Origin: Clostridiales bacterium
GTDB lineage: Bacteria > Bacillota > Clostridia > Christensenellales > Borkfalkiaceae
NCBI GenBank assembly: GCA_015055615.1
Contig: SVHT01000005.1
Coordinates: 62,001 to 126,000 of the forward strand
Direction of reading: 5' to 3'
DNA: 64,000 nt
The translations under genes were made by a program, and so were the position numbers. Below are positions 56,985 through 64,000 of the stretch, piece after piece. Position 1 is the stretch's first letter, and the number at the start of each line of letters is the position of its first letter. The notes below the pieces were generated by a model that made no database searches, was not told the DNA's origin, and saw only the letters and a list, made by a program, of their open reading frames with translations.

Positions 56985-57386
56985 ATGGCGAAGATTATCA
57001 CAAGCTCGCGCGAAGAGACGGAAAGGTTCGCGCGCGAGTATGCAAAAACTTTATCGGCGGGCGACGTCGTACTCTTAGACGGCGATATGGGCGCGGGTAA
57101 AACGGTGTTTTCCAAGGGCGTAGCCGCGGGGCTTGGCATCGAGGAAGAAGTTACCAGCCCCACGTATGCGTATATGAACGATTACGACGGACGGTTGTTC
57201 CATTACGATTGTTACCGTATCGAAAGCGTGGAGCAAGCGGAAAATTTGGGACTTGCCGATTATTTTGATATGGGCGGTATTTGCCTGATAGAGTGGGCGC
57301 AAAATATAGCCCCTCTTTTGCCACGGAAGGTAAAGAGAGTGGTCATCAAAAAATTGGACGAAAACAGACGGGAAATCGAGTATTGA
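56985..57386 (+). CDS. tsaE: tRNA t6A synthesis ATPase TsaE
   Basis: 133-aa P-loop protein: GDMGAGKTVFSKG (about 33-45), the TSPTYAYMNDY motif and IEWAQN. Needed with TsaB/TsaD for t6A37 on ANN-decoding tRNAs. No Shine-Dalgarno can exist, since the promoter -10 ends six bases before the ATG: probably a leaderless mRNA. Confidence 0.94.
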   Translation: MAKIITSSREETERFAREYAKTLSAGDVVLLDGDMGAGKTVFSKGVAAGLGIEEEVTSPTYAYMNDYDGRLFHYDCYRIESVEQAENLGLADYFDMGGICLIEWAQNIAPLLPRKVKRVVIKKLDENRREIEY

Positions 57387-57406
57387 TAGGAGCAAACCAA
57401 ACGGTT

Positions 57407-58036
57407 ATGAAAAATTATTTGGCGGTGGATACGAGCGGTAATCATCTTTGCGTGATTGCGTGTAAGGACGGAAAAATTTCTTCCGTCTTTCTTCCCGATT
57501 GCGCGATGAAACACTCCGTTTCGGTAATGCCCGCCGTGGACGAAGCGCTCAAAGGCGCGGATATGTCCCTTGACGAATGCGATTTTTTTGCGGCGGTGGT
57601 CGGCGCGGGCTCGTTCACGGGGATACGTATCGGTATCTCGGTGATAAAGGGCTTTTGCTTGGCGTATCAAAAACCCGCCCTGCCCGTAACTTCCTTTGAC
57701 GTGATGGCATATAATAAAACAAACGGCAAGGTTTTGTGCCTTGTCGACGCTTTGCACGATTGTTATTACGCTTGCGGATACGATGGGGAAAAGGTTGTTT
57801 ATCCGCCTGCTTATCTCACCGAAGAAGAGGTGTTGGCGTTGACAAACGACGGGTATGCCTTGCGCGGTGTTTCCGCGATGGCAATCGGGGAAAAGACGGC
57901 GGTGGAAACCGTAGACCCCGTCCAAGGCTTAGCAAGCGCAATCGAGGGGTTGTCCGCGCAGAATAGATTTGGGGAGTTGACGGCTCTGTACGTGCGGAAG
58001 AGCTCGGCAGAGTTAAATTTGGAAGAGAAACAATGA
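57407..58036 (+). CDS. tsaB: tRNA t6A synthesis protein TsaB
   Basis: 209 aa, ASKHA fold: MKNYLAVDTSGNH start and VVGAGSFTGIRIGISVIKG (about 65-83). Partner of TsaD. The ATG at 57407 follows AGGAG; longer frames overlap tsaE. Overlaps rimI by four bases. Confidence 0.93.
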   Translation: MKNYLAVDTSGNHLCVIACKDGKISSVFLPDCAMKHSVSVMPAVDEALKGADMSLDECDFFAAVVGAGSFTGIRIGISVIKGFCLAYQKPALPVTSFDVMAYNKTNGKVLCLVDALHDCYYACGYDGEKVVYPPAYLTEEEVLALTNDGYALRGVSAMAIGEKTAVETVDPVQGLASAIEGLSAQNRFGELTALYVRKSSAELNLEEKQ

Positions 58037-58479
58037 TTACGATACGGAATTGGACGGAAAAAGACCTGCCCAAACTCATGGCGTTGGAGCGCGCGTGTTT
58101 TGAGGACGCGTGGACGACGGAAATGATGAAAAACGAGTTTACACGCGACGGCTTTTGCGGTGTTTTGGCGGAAGAGGACGGCGAAACCGTGGGGTACGTA
58201 TGCGGATACACGCTGTTTGAGGACGGAGAGCTTTTGAAGATAGCCGTCTTGCAAGCTTGCCGAGGGAAAGGGATTGGCGGACTGCTCTTGGACGCGTTCA
58301 CGGAAAATGCAAAGGGGCAAGGCGCGGAGCGGATTTTTTTAGAGGTCCGCATTTCCAACGAGCCCGCGCTCGGTCTGTATATCAGCCGTGGTTTTGAAAG
58401 GACGCGTATTAGAAAGCGTTATTATCCCGACGGCGAAGACGCGGTTGAAATGAAGCGGGAGCTTTGTCCCGAAGATTGA
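58033..58479 (+). CDS. rimI: Ribosomal protein alanine N-acetyltransferase RimI
   Basis: 148-aa GNAT enzyme with acetyl-CoA loop QACRGKGIGGLLLD (about 75-88) and EVRISNEPALGLYISRGF. Usual t6A-locus neighbour; tsaD, which often follows, is absent here. Confidence 0.92.
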   Translation: MITIRNWTEKDLPKLMALERACFEDAWTTEMMKNEFTRDGFCGVLAEEDGETVGYVCGYTLFEDGELLKIAVLQACRGKGIGGLLLDAFTENAKGQGAERIFLEVRISNEPALGLYISRGFERTRIRKRYYPDGEDAVEMKRELCPED

Positions 58480-58569
58480 TTTTTTTAAACCCAAAAACGA
58501 ACAAGGGGGAACGGAGAAACGGTTACGCTTTCCGACGTTTCGTTTTTACAAAGGGGAAAAGGGAAAGAT

Positions 58570-59256
58570 TTGGTGCTGTTGCACGGCTATCTTTCTTGTA
58601 AGGAAACGTTTGCAAAGCAGGTGGAATATTTTTCTAGGTTTTATCGGGTTACCGCCATTGATTTTTTGGGCTTTGGGAAGAGCGCGCCGTTACAAAGCGC
58701 CTATTCCGTGTCCGATTACGCCGTGTGGACGAGGGAAGTTTTGCGTTTGCTCGGTGTGGAAAAACCGCACGTTATCGCGCATTCCTTCGGGTGTCGCGTG
58801 GCGATAAAGCTGTCGGCGGAAACCCCCGATTTTTTTGATAAAATCTTACTCACGGGGGCGGCGGGCGTTATTTTAAAGCGTTCGTTTGCGTACAAAATCA
58901 AGGTAAAAACCTACCGCTTCGTACGGCGTTTCGCGCCAAAATTTGCCGAGAGAAAATTCGGTAGCGCGGAGTATAAAACCCTTTCGCCCGTGATGAAAGA
59001 AAGCTATAAAAAAATCGTAAACGAGGACTTGCGTGGCGACGCGCAAACGCTGAAAAACTCCGTACTTTTGGTGCAGGGCAGAGCGGATAAAACGACGCCG
59101 ATTGCGGAGGCGCAGGCGTATTTAGAACGTATGAAAAACGGCAGATTGGTCGTGATGGACGGCGGACATTTTGCGTTTATGGACGACCCGTTGACGTTTA
59201 ATCTTATTGCAGAGGAATTTTTTTATGACGGAACTTTTGCTCAAAGTGGTGGCTAG
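58570..59256 (+). CDS. Alpha/beta hydrolase with unclear start
   Basis: 228 aa from the TTG at 58570: oxyanion LLHGYLSCKETF, nucleophile AHSFGCRVA (Ser near 78), late Asp in QGRADKTTP and His in DGGHFAF. The frame stays open back to 58489 and the extra residues (about ETVTLSDVSFLQRGKGKDL) look like the fold's first strands, but no ATG, GTG or TTG occurs there. Either TTG 58570 is used, an ACG codon serves, or a start was mutated. Substrate unknown. Confidence 0.8.
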   Translation: MVLLHGYLSCKETFAKQVEYFSRFYRVTAIDFLGFGKSAPLQSAYSVSDYAVWTREVLRLLGVEKPHVIAHSFGCRVAIKLSAETPDFFDKILLTGAAGVILKRSFAYKIKVKTYRFVRRFAPKFAERKFGSAEYKTLSPVMKESYKKIVNEDLRGDAQTLKNSVLLVQGRADKTTPIAEAQAYLERMKNGRLVVMDGGHFAFMDDPLTFNLIAEEFFYDGTFAQSGG

Positions 59257-60811
59257 CGTCGTTTCGGCGTGCCTATTTTGCGTGTGTACCCTTAAAATGC
59301 TGGGGGCGATGCAACAGGCAGGCTATAAAAACGGCGTTTTTTGGCGCTGGCTGAAACGAAAAGACAACCTGCAATACAATAGATTGGCGGTGTTTGCGCT
59401 GTGTCTGGGGTTGGCAACGGCAATCGTGTCGCTGTGTTTTTCCTTCCTTGGCGTGGCGTGGGCGCTCGCCGTTTCCGCCGTGCCCTTTGCGGTGCTGTGT
59501 CTGCTGTTTTTTTGGGCGGATGGGAAATACGCGTTAAAGGTGAAGACGGTGCGCACGGGCAGGCTTTGTCGATTGTTCGGGGTGTATTTGTTTTTCGTGG
59601 CGACGGTGGGGTATTTATTGATTGCTCTGCTCGGGTTTATGAAAGATTGGAACGGCTCCGCGTTGTACGGCTTGGTGGCGTACGTACCCTTTGCGGTAAT
59701 GCCCCTTATATTGCCCTTGCTCCTTTGTCTTGCCAACGCGGTAACGGGTATTTTTGAAAATGCCCGCAACAAGAAATTTGTAAAACGCGCGACGACAACG
59801 TTGCAACAAACGGAAATCATCCGCGTCGGCGTGGTGGGTAGCTACGGTAAAACGTCGGTAAAAAATATCTTAAAAACGATACTTTCCGAAAAATATACGG
59901 TGGTGGAAACGCCCGCCTCGTTCAATACGCCCGTGGGGATTGCCAAAACGGTTTTCTCGCCCGAATTTAGCGGGAAACAAGTGTTTATCGCTGAAATGGG
60001 CGCGCGCAAAGCGGGGGATATCCGTCAACTTTGCGATATCGTAAAGCCCGATTACGCGGTGTTTACGGGGGTATGTCAACAGCATATCGAAACGTTCGGC
60101 ACGATAGAAAACGTCTTTGCGGAAAAAAGCGAAATTTTAAAATGCGGGGCAAAGAAAGTCGTTTGCGGTAACGGCTTGCGAGATATGGTGGAGCAAGCGG
60201 AAAGCGTTGCGTTTGCCTGCGCTGTAAAGGACGTGCAGACGGCGTTGACGGGGACGAAATTTACCTTGACGCTCGGCGACGAAGAGCTTTCCGTGAGTAC
60301 GAAATTGCTTGGCGATAGCGCGGTGGAAAACGTTGCGTTGGCGACGAGCTTGGCAAAAGAAATGGGTTTGACGGCGACGGAAATTGCGCAAGGCATTGAA
60401 AAGCTCCAACCCGTACCTCACCGCTTGCAACTGCTTGAAAACAACGGCGTGTATATTTTGGACGACGGATATAATTGCAATATCGTGGGCGCGAAATCGG
60501 CGTTGTCCGTCCTCGCTACGCACGTAGGAAGAAAATGCGTGGTCACGCCCGGTATCGTGGAGTGCGGTGTGTTGGAAGAAACGCTCAACGAGGAATTGGG
60601 CGCGGCGTTGGCAAAGGCGAATCCCGACCTTGTGATTTTGGTTGGTCAGACCTTGATACAGCCGGTAAAGGCGGGGTATTTGCAGATAGGCGGCGACAAG
60701 GAAAAGTTGGCGGAATCCCTTACCCTTTCAGACGCGCAAGCGAAGCTTGCCGATTGGGTGCAGGCAGGGGACGCGGTGCTCTTTTTAAACGACTTGCCCG
60801 ACGTGTATTGA
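59225..60811 (+). CDS. Membrane-fused MurF-type Mur ligase
   Basis: 528 aa. Residues 1-185 hold about five hydrophobic helices; then a Mur ligase core with P-loop GSYGKTS (about 205-211), AEMGARKAGDI, QQHIETFGT and a C-terminal ligase domain with HRLQLLENNGVYILDDGYNCN. The last motif is typical of MurF, which adds D-Ala-D-Ala to UDP-MurNAc-tripeptide. The usual N-terminal substrate domain is missing, replaced by membrane helices. The ATG at 59225 overlaps the hydrolase by 32 bases. The adjacent ddl supports the MurF reading. Confidence 0.83.
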   Translation: MTELLLKVVASVVSACLFCVCTLKMLGAMQQAGYKNGVFWRWLKRKDNLQYNRLAVFALCLGLATAIVSLCFSFLGVAWALAVSAVPFAVLCLLFFWADGKYALKVKTVRTGRLCRLFGVYLFFVATVGYLLIALLGFMKDWNGSALYGLVAYVPFAVMPLILPLLLCLANAVTGIFENARNKKFVKRATTTLQQTEIIRVGVVGSYGKTSVKNILKTILSEKYTVVETPASFNTPVGIAKTVFSPEFSGKQVFIAEMGARKAGDIRQLCDIVKPDYAVFTGVCQQHIETFGTIENVFAEKSEILKCGAKKVVCGNGLRDMVEQAESVAFACAVKDVQTALTGTKFTLTLGDEELSVSTKLLGDSAVENVALATSLAKEMGLTATEIAQGIEKLQPVPHRLQLLENNGVYILDDGYNCNIVGAKSALSVLATHVGRKCVVTPGIVECGVLEETLNEELGAALAKANPDLVILVGQTLIQPVKAGYLQIGGDKEKLAESLTLSDAQAKLADWVQAGDAVLFLNDLPDVY

Positions 60812-60835
60812 CGGCGAAATAAAATATTACGACAG

Positions 60836-60875
60836 AAACACCAAAGCGGAAAAATCTACGCGGAGGTGTTTTTTT
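60836..60875 (+). terminator. Terminator-like hairpin containing the ddl ribosome site
   Basis: Outer stem AAACACC (60836-60842) with GGTGTTT (60865-60871), inner GCG (60846-60848) with CGC (60859-60861), then T to the ATG. GGAGG (60862-60866) lies in the internal loop and right arm. Same design as 14279-14316. Confidence 0.65.
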
Positions 60876-62006
60876 ATGCGGAAAGTGGCGGTGGTATTCG
60901 GGGGCAAATCGAGCGAAAACGAAATCTCCGTGTTGACGGGGATTTTCGTTATGAAGGTGTTGGAGGGGACGGAATTTACACCGATTCCCGTATATATACA
61001 TACGGACGGTTTTTTTTATTCTTCACCGAAATTGAAGGAGCTTTCCACCTTTCAGTTAGGCAAAATCTTACCGCAGGACAGAGTGCTGTTTTACGGCAAG
61101 GCGGTGTATAGAGCGCAACCGCAAAAGGGGAAGATGAAAAAGCTGACGGACGTGGAAGTTGCGCTAAATTGCTGTCACGGCGGTTTGGGCGAGGGCGGGG
61201 GCGTGTCCGCGTTGACGGCGCTAAACGGGATTCCGCTCGCGTCGCCCGATTTGCTCTCGTCCGCGGTGTTTATGGACAAAGACGTGACGAAAACGCTGAT
61301 GAAAGGGTTGGGCGTGCCTACGGTGGAATCTATCCGCGTTGGGGAAAGGGAATATGAAAAGCGGGGTGCCTTCTTGCTCAAAAGTATCGAACGCCGTTTA
61401 AAATATCCCGTCATTATTAAACCGGTGCATCTCGGTTCGTCCATTGGTATTACGAAGGCGGAAAACGAAGAGGAGGCAAAACGAGGAATTGAGGCGGGCT
61501 TTGCGCTGGACGATCGATTGATTATCGAAAAGTATTTGACGGACAAAACGGACGTGAATTGCGCGGCGTATGCCGTAGACGGCGAAATTTTTGTTTCCGA
61601 ACCGCAAACGGCGTTTAAGGGTGGCGTGTATTCCTTTGAGGAAAAGTATATCAAGCGCAAAAAAGACGTCGGCGTGCGCTCGGCGCAAGGGGAAACGAAG
61701 GGGAGCTTGTGCGCCCTCAGCAAAGAAACGGTCGATAAAATACGCAGTTACACGAGGACGGTATACAAACGATTAAATATGCAAGGCGTGGTGCGTATAG
61801 ACTATCTTGTCAGCGATAAGCAGGTCTATCTTTGTGAGGTGAACACCGTCCCCGGTTCGCTTGCCTACTACCTTTTTTGCGAGCGTATTATAGAGGCGAG
61901 GGGGTTCTTTTGCGCGTTGCTACGCGAGGCGTTGTCGAACGTAAAAGAAGACAAAAGCATGGTAACAACGGGCATTTTGCAGGGCGTAGAGTGGCAAAGA
62001 AAATAA
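60876..62006 (+). CDS. ddl: D-alanine--D-alanine ligase, divergent
   Basis: 376-aa ATP-grasp ligase. FGGKSSENEIS start, CCHGGLGEGGGVSAL (family HGxxGEDG), KPVHLGSSIGI and the metal/catalytic CEVNTVPGSLAYY (usually NTxPGMT). Makes the dipeptide used by the MurF-type enzyme upstream. Divergence is visible at the GEDG and PGMT positions, so a D-Ala-D-X variant cannot be excluded. Confidence 0.88.
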   Translation: MRKVAVVFGGKSSENEISVLTGIFVMKVLEGTEFTPIPVYIHTDGFFYSSPKLKELSTFQLGKILPQDRVLFYGKAVYRAQPQKGKMKKLTDVEVALNCCHGGLGEGGGVSALTALNGIPLASPDLLSSAVFMDKDVTKTLMKGLGVPTVESIRVGEREYEKRGAFLLKSIERRLKYPVIIKPVHLGSSIGITKAENEEEAKRGIEAGFALDDRLIIEKYLTDKTDVNCAAYAVDGEIFVSEPQTAFKGGVYSFEEKYIKRKKDVGVRSAQGETKGSLCALSKETVDKIRSYTRTVYKRLNMQGVVRIDYLVSDKQVYLCEVNTVPGSLAYYLFCERIIEARGFFCALLREALSNVKEDKSMVTTGILQGVEWQRK

Positions 62007-62012
62007 AAAAAT

Positions 62013-62042
62013 TCCCCCGAAAGCAACGTTGCTTTCGGGGGA
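62013..62042. terminator. Perfect 30-bp palindromic terminator between convergent genes
   Basis: 62013-62042 is a fully symmetric sequence with centre AACGTT and GGGGGA/TCCCCC ends. A-rich DNA before it gives a T tract for the minus-strand gene; moderately T-rich on the + side. Confidence 0.85.
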
Positions 62043-62055
62043 TAAAATTTTCCGT

Positions 62056-62976
62056 TTATGCGGTTTGATTATCTGGCGTATCGTCGGGGATTGGAGAAGT
62101 AGGGGCAGGCGCTGTCGTAGACGCGTCCGCCGTTGCCACTTCCGTTGTCGCCACCTCTGGCACGAGCGCGCTTGCGGGCGCTTGCGTGACCGCGTGGGGG
62201 TGTGGTTTCTTTACGGGAACGAGCACAAATTTTTTGCCTTTAAACGCAACGTAGACGATGGTGTAAATCAAGGCGCCGAGCGTTTCGATGAGCATATCGT
62301 GCATAGTGTCGATTAAACCGATGTCCCAGCAACCGGCAATTTTATCGATGACCTGCACCGAGCCGTCGGGATAGGTAATGGTCATAGTGATGACAAGATG
62401 TCCGGAACTGATTGTTCCTTCGGGCAAGCCCAAGAGCTTGCCGAGTAGGTAGGACGGGCGCATATCGGTGAGCCAAGTGTCCTTTTGCATGTCCGTGCCG
62501 AACAGGCTGTCAAAGCCGAATTCGATGAATTCCCAAACGCCCGAAACGGCAAGGGAGAATACGAACGCCATCAATGCGGAAATGGCAAGCGTAGGTCTTC
62601 TCTTTTTGTTTAATATATAGGGCAGGTACGCGCCGAACATGGCGAACGCAAGCCCTGCAAAGCCGTGCAACACGTCGTCCCACCAAAAGAACTGTAAATA
62701 GAAGTTGTAGGACGAGCCCAGCAATGGGCAGACCGTATATACGATGATAAAGACGTACAAAACGGGTTGTACTCGGAAACGGAACAACCGTTCAAGAATG
62801 ACGGGGGCGATTGCATAGACAATCGTCGCAAACGAGAGTGCCATATCGTCCCATTCCGTTTGTACGGCAAAGTAAACCACGGAGAACAGCGCAAACAAAA
62901 TAGCCAACGAAGTCGATATGACTTTCGTCCAATCGCCTCTGTTAAAAGTTTTTAATTTTCCAATCACTTTATCCAT
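62056..62976 (-). CDS. DUF2238/YjdF-like membrane protein
   Basis: 306 aa with about eight hydrophobic helices. Motifs FFWWDDVLHGFAGLAF (near 100), SGVWEFIEFGFD (near 150) and GLIDTMHDMLIETLG (near 225) carry conserved Asp, Glu and His residues of the YjdF/DUF2238 family. The last 50 residues are Ala/Thr/Pro-rich and soluble. Function unknown. Confidence 0.72.
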   Translation of the reverse strand: MDKVIGKLKTFNRGDWTKVISTSLAILFALFSVVYFAVQTEWDDMALSFATIVYAIAPVILERLFRFRVQPVLYVFIIVYTVCPLLGSSYNFYLQFFWWDDVLHGFAGLAFAMFGAYLPYILNKKRRPTLAISALMAFVFSLAVSGVWEFIEFGFDSLFGTDMQKDTWLTDMRPSYLLGKLLGLPEGTISSGHLVITMTITYPDGSVQVIDKIAGCWDIGLIDTMHDMLIETLGALIYTIVYVAFKGKKFVLVPVKKPHPHAVTQAPASALVPEVATTEVATADASTTAPAPTSPIPDDTPDNQTA

Positions 62977-63034
62977 AAAAAGCCCTGAAAAAACGAATAA
63001 AATTTATCGTGAGTAAAAGCACGCCTTATTCGAC

Positions 63035-63063
63035 AGTATAACAGTTTCCCTTGGAAAAGTCAA
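63035..63063 (-). promoter_or_regulatory. Promoter of the DUF2238-like gene
   Basis: On the minus strand TTGACT (63063-63058), 17-bp spacer, TATACT (63040-63035). Confidence 0.82.
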
Positions 63064-63166
63064 CCCTTTGTGAGAATTTTGTAAGAAAATAAATATTTAC
63101 AGGTAAGGAAAGCGGAAAAATGTACGAAAAGGGGGTGGCAATTCCTAAAATCAGCTCTAAAAATCA

Positions 63167-63195
63167 TTGATTTTTACGCGTAAGTTTGCTATACT
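63167..63195 (+). promoter_or_regulatory. Promoter of obgE
   Basis: TTGATT (63167-63172), 17-bp spacer, TATACT (63190-63195). Confidence 0.75.
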
Positions 63196-63247
63196 AAGTT
63201 AGAAAAGATTAGATTGCGGGGCGTTCGTTTTCCCGCGGGAGTTGTTT

Positions 63248-64000
63248 ATGGCTACGGTTGAATTTACCGATAAAGTGCGAATTTTAATAAGAGCGGGGGA
63301 CGGTGGCGACGGCATGAACTCGTTCAAGGCGTATAAGGGCAAGCCTGCTTGCGGTCCCGACGGCGGTGACGGCGGTAAGGGTGGCGACGTGTATTTCGTT
63401 GGGGACAAGGATATGAACGATTTGTTCCCCTTCCGTTTTACGTCCAAATATTTTGCCGAAAACGGCGAGATGGGCGGTACGCAAAAATGCTTTGGTAAGA
63501 GCGGTAAAGATTTGCTTATCAAGGTGCCTTTGGGGACTTTGGTGCGCGACGAAGAGAGTGGAAGACTGATTTGCGACGTCTTTGAGGACGGGCAAAAGGT
63601 GTTGGTTGCGCGCGGTGGCAACGGGGGTAAGGGCAACGTGCGCTTTACTACGGCGCGTCGGCATGCGCCCAACTTCGCGCAAAAGGGCGAAAAGGTCAAA
63701 CAGCATTACGTCATTTTGGAAATGAAGGTGATTGCGGACGTGGGGTTCGTCGGTTTTCCCAACGTAGGGAAAAGCACTCTGCTTTCCAAAATTTCGGCGG
63801 CAAAACCCAAAATCGCCAACTACCATTTCACGACGTTATCCCCCAATTTGGGCGTAGTACGTTATTATGAAAAGTCTTTTGTGGCGGCGGATATCCCCGG
63901 TCTTATCGAGGGGGCGGCGCAGGGCGCGGGCTTGGGACACGATTTCTTGCGCCATATCGAAAGAACGAGAATGCTCTGCCACGTGGTGGATATTTCGGGC
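63248..64000 (+). CDS. obgE: GTPase Obg, 3' end cut by the window
   Basis: First 251 residues of the ribosome-associated GTPase. Glycine-rich Obg fold ([33 protein letters not shown]), then the G domain with G1 GFPNVGKST (about 166-174), the G2 region [12 protein letters not shown] and G3 DIPGLIEGA. The frame is open to the window end. rplU and rpmA, its common upstream partners, are absent; it has its own promoter. Confidence 0.96.
   Translation, partial: MATVEFTDKVRILIRAGDGGDGMNSFKAYKGKPACGPDGGDGGKGGDVYFVGDKDMNDLFPFRFTSKYFAENGEMGGTQKCFGKSGKDLLIKVPLGTLVRDEESGRLICDVFEDGQKVLVARGGNGGKGNVRFTTARRHAPNFAQKGEKVKQHYVILEMKVIADVGFVGFPNVGKSTLLSKISAAKPKIANYHFTTLSPNLGVVRYYEKSFVAADIPGLIEGAAQGAGLGHDFLRHIERTRMLCHVVDISG

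Overview
The window is protein-dense chromosomal DNA from an endospore-forming member of the Clostridia. The evidence is a sporulation block (spoIIGA, sigE, sigG, ylmC/ymxH), a SCIFF ribosomal peptide with its radical SAM maturase beside yajC and secD/secF, hemZ, an FMN riboswitch driving ribU, and near-consensus sigma-A promoters and Shine-Dalgarno sites. An uncultured gut lineage near Christensenellales is my guess from gene style and is not proven. I found no rRNA, tRNA, CRISPR array, prophage or insertion sequence. Genes fill almost the whole window, mostly on the + strand.

Layout: 2-5343 holds a 5'-cut cardiolipin synthase, a small zinc-ribbon membrane protein and a YhaO/YhaN (SbcD/SbcC-like) nuclease-ATPase pair. 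5398-9267 is a heterodimeric ABC exporter whose promoter has an inverted repeat between -35 and -10. 9267-9615 is the first of two copies of an intergenic repeat family. 9674-12129 (minus strand) is an amino-acid ABC importer. 12347-19232 is the tgt, yajC, TIGR04086-type membrane protein, scfA (50 aa, six Cys), scfB, secD-like, secF-like block. 19372-23880 carries recJ and rel; 23879-24178 is the second repeat copy; 24230-28956 carries an MBL hydrolase, hemZ, rpsO and pnp. 29037-32626 is a three-gene membrane glycosyltransfer cassette. 32680-35950 (minus) is dnaA-mnmG, divergent from recF (36081). 37267-48582 runs vanW, asnS, plsX, rnc, smc, ftsY, trmD, rbgA, rnhB, yraN. mgsA is on the minus strand at 48661. 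49178-52187 is the sporulation block; 52263-56018 a two-component system plus an unrecognised membrane protein; 56024-56918 the FMN riboswitch and ribU; 56950-58479 tsaE-tsaB-rimI; 58570-62006 a hydrolase, a membrane-fused MurF-type ligase and ddl; 62056-62976 (minus) a DUF2238-like membrane protein; 63248 to the end obgE, cut at its 3' end.

Most of this is core biology: tRNA modification (tgt, trmD, mnmG, tsaE/tsaB), DNA repair and segregation (recJ, recF, smc, rnhB), RNA turnover (pnp, rnc), stringent response (rel), secretion (yajC, secD, secF, ftsY) and wall precursor synthesis (MurF-type, ddl). The less ordinary features are: a modular intergenic repeat whose 12 copy-to-copy differences are all transitions; two genes whose Shine-Dalgarno sequence lies inside a terminator-like hairpin touching the start codon; a SecD/SecF pair without the usual transmembrane acidic residues; a probably leaderless tsaE; and a MurF whose first domain is replaced by membrane helices.
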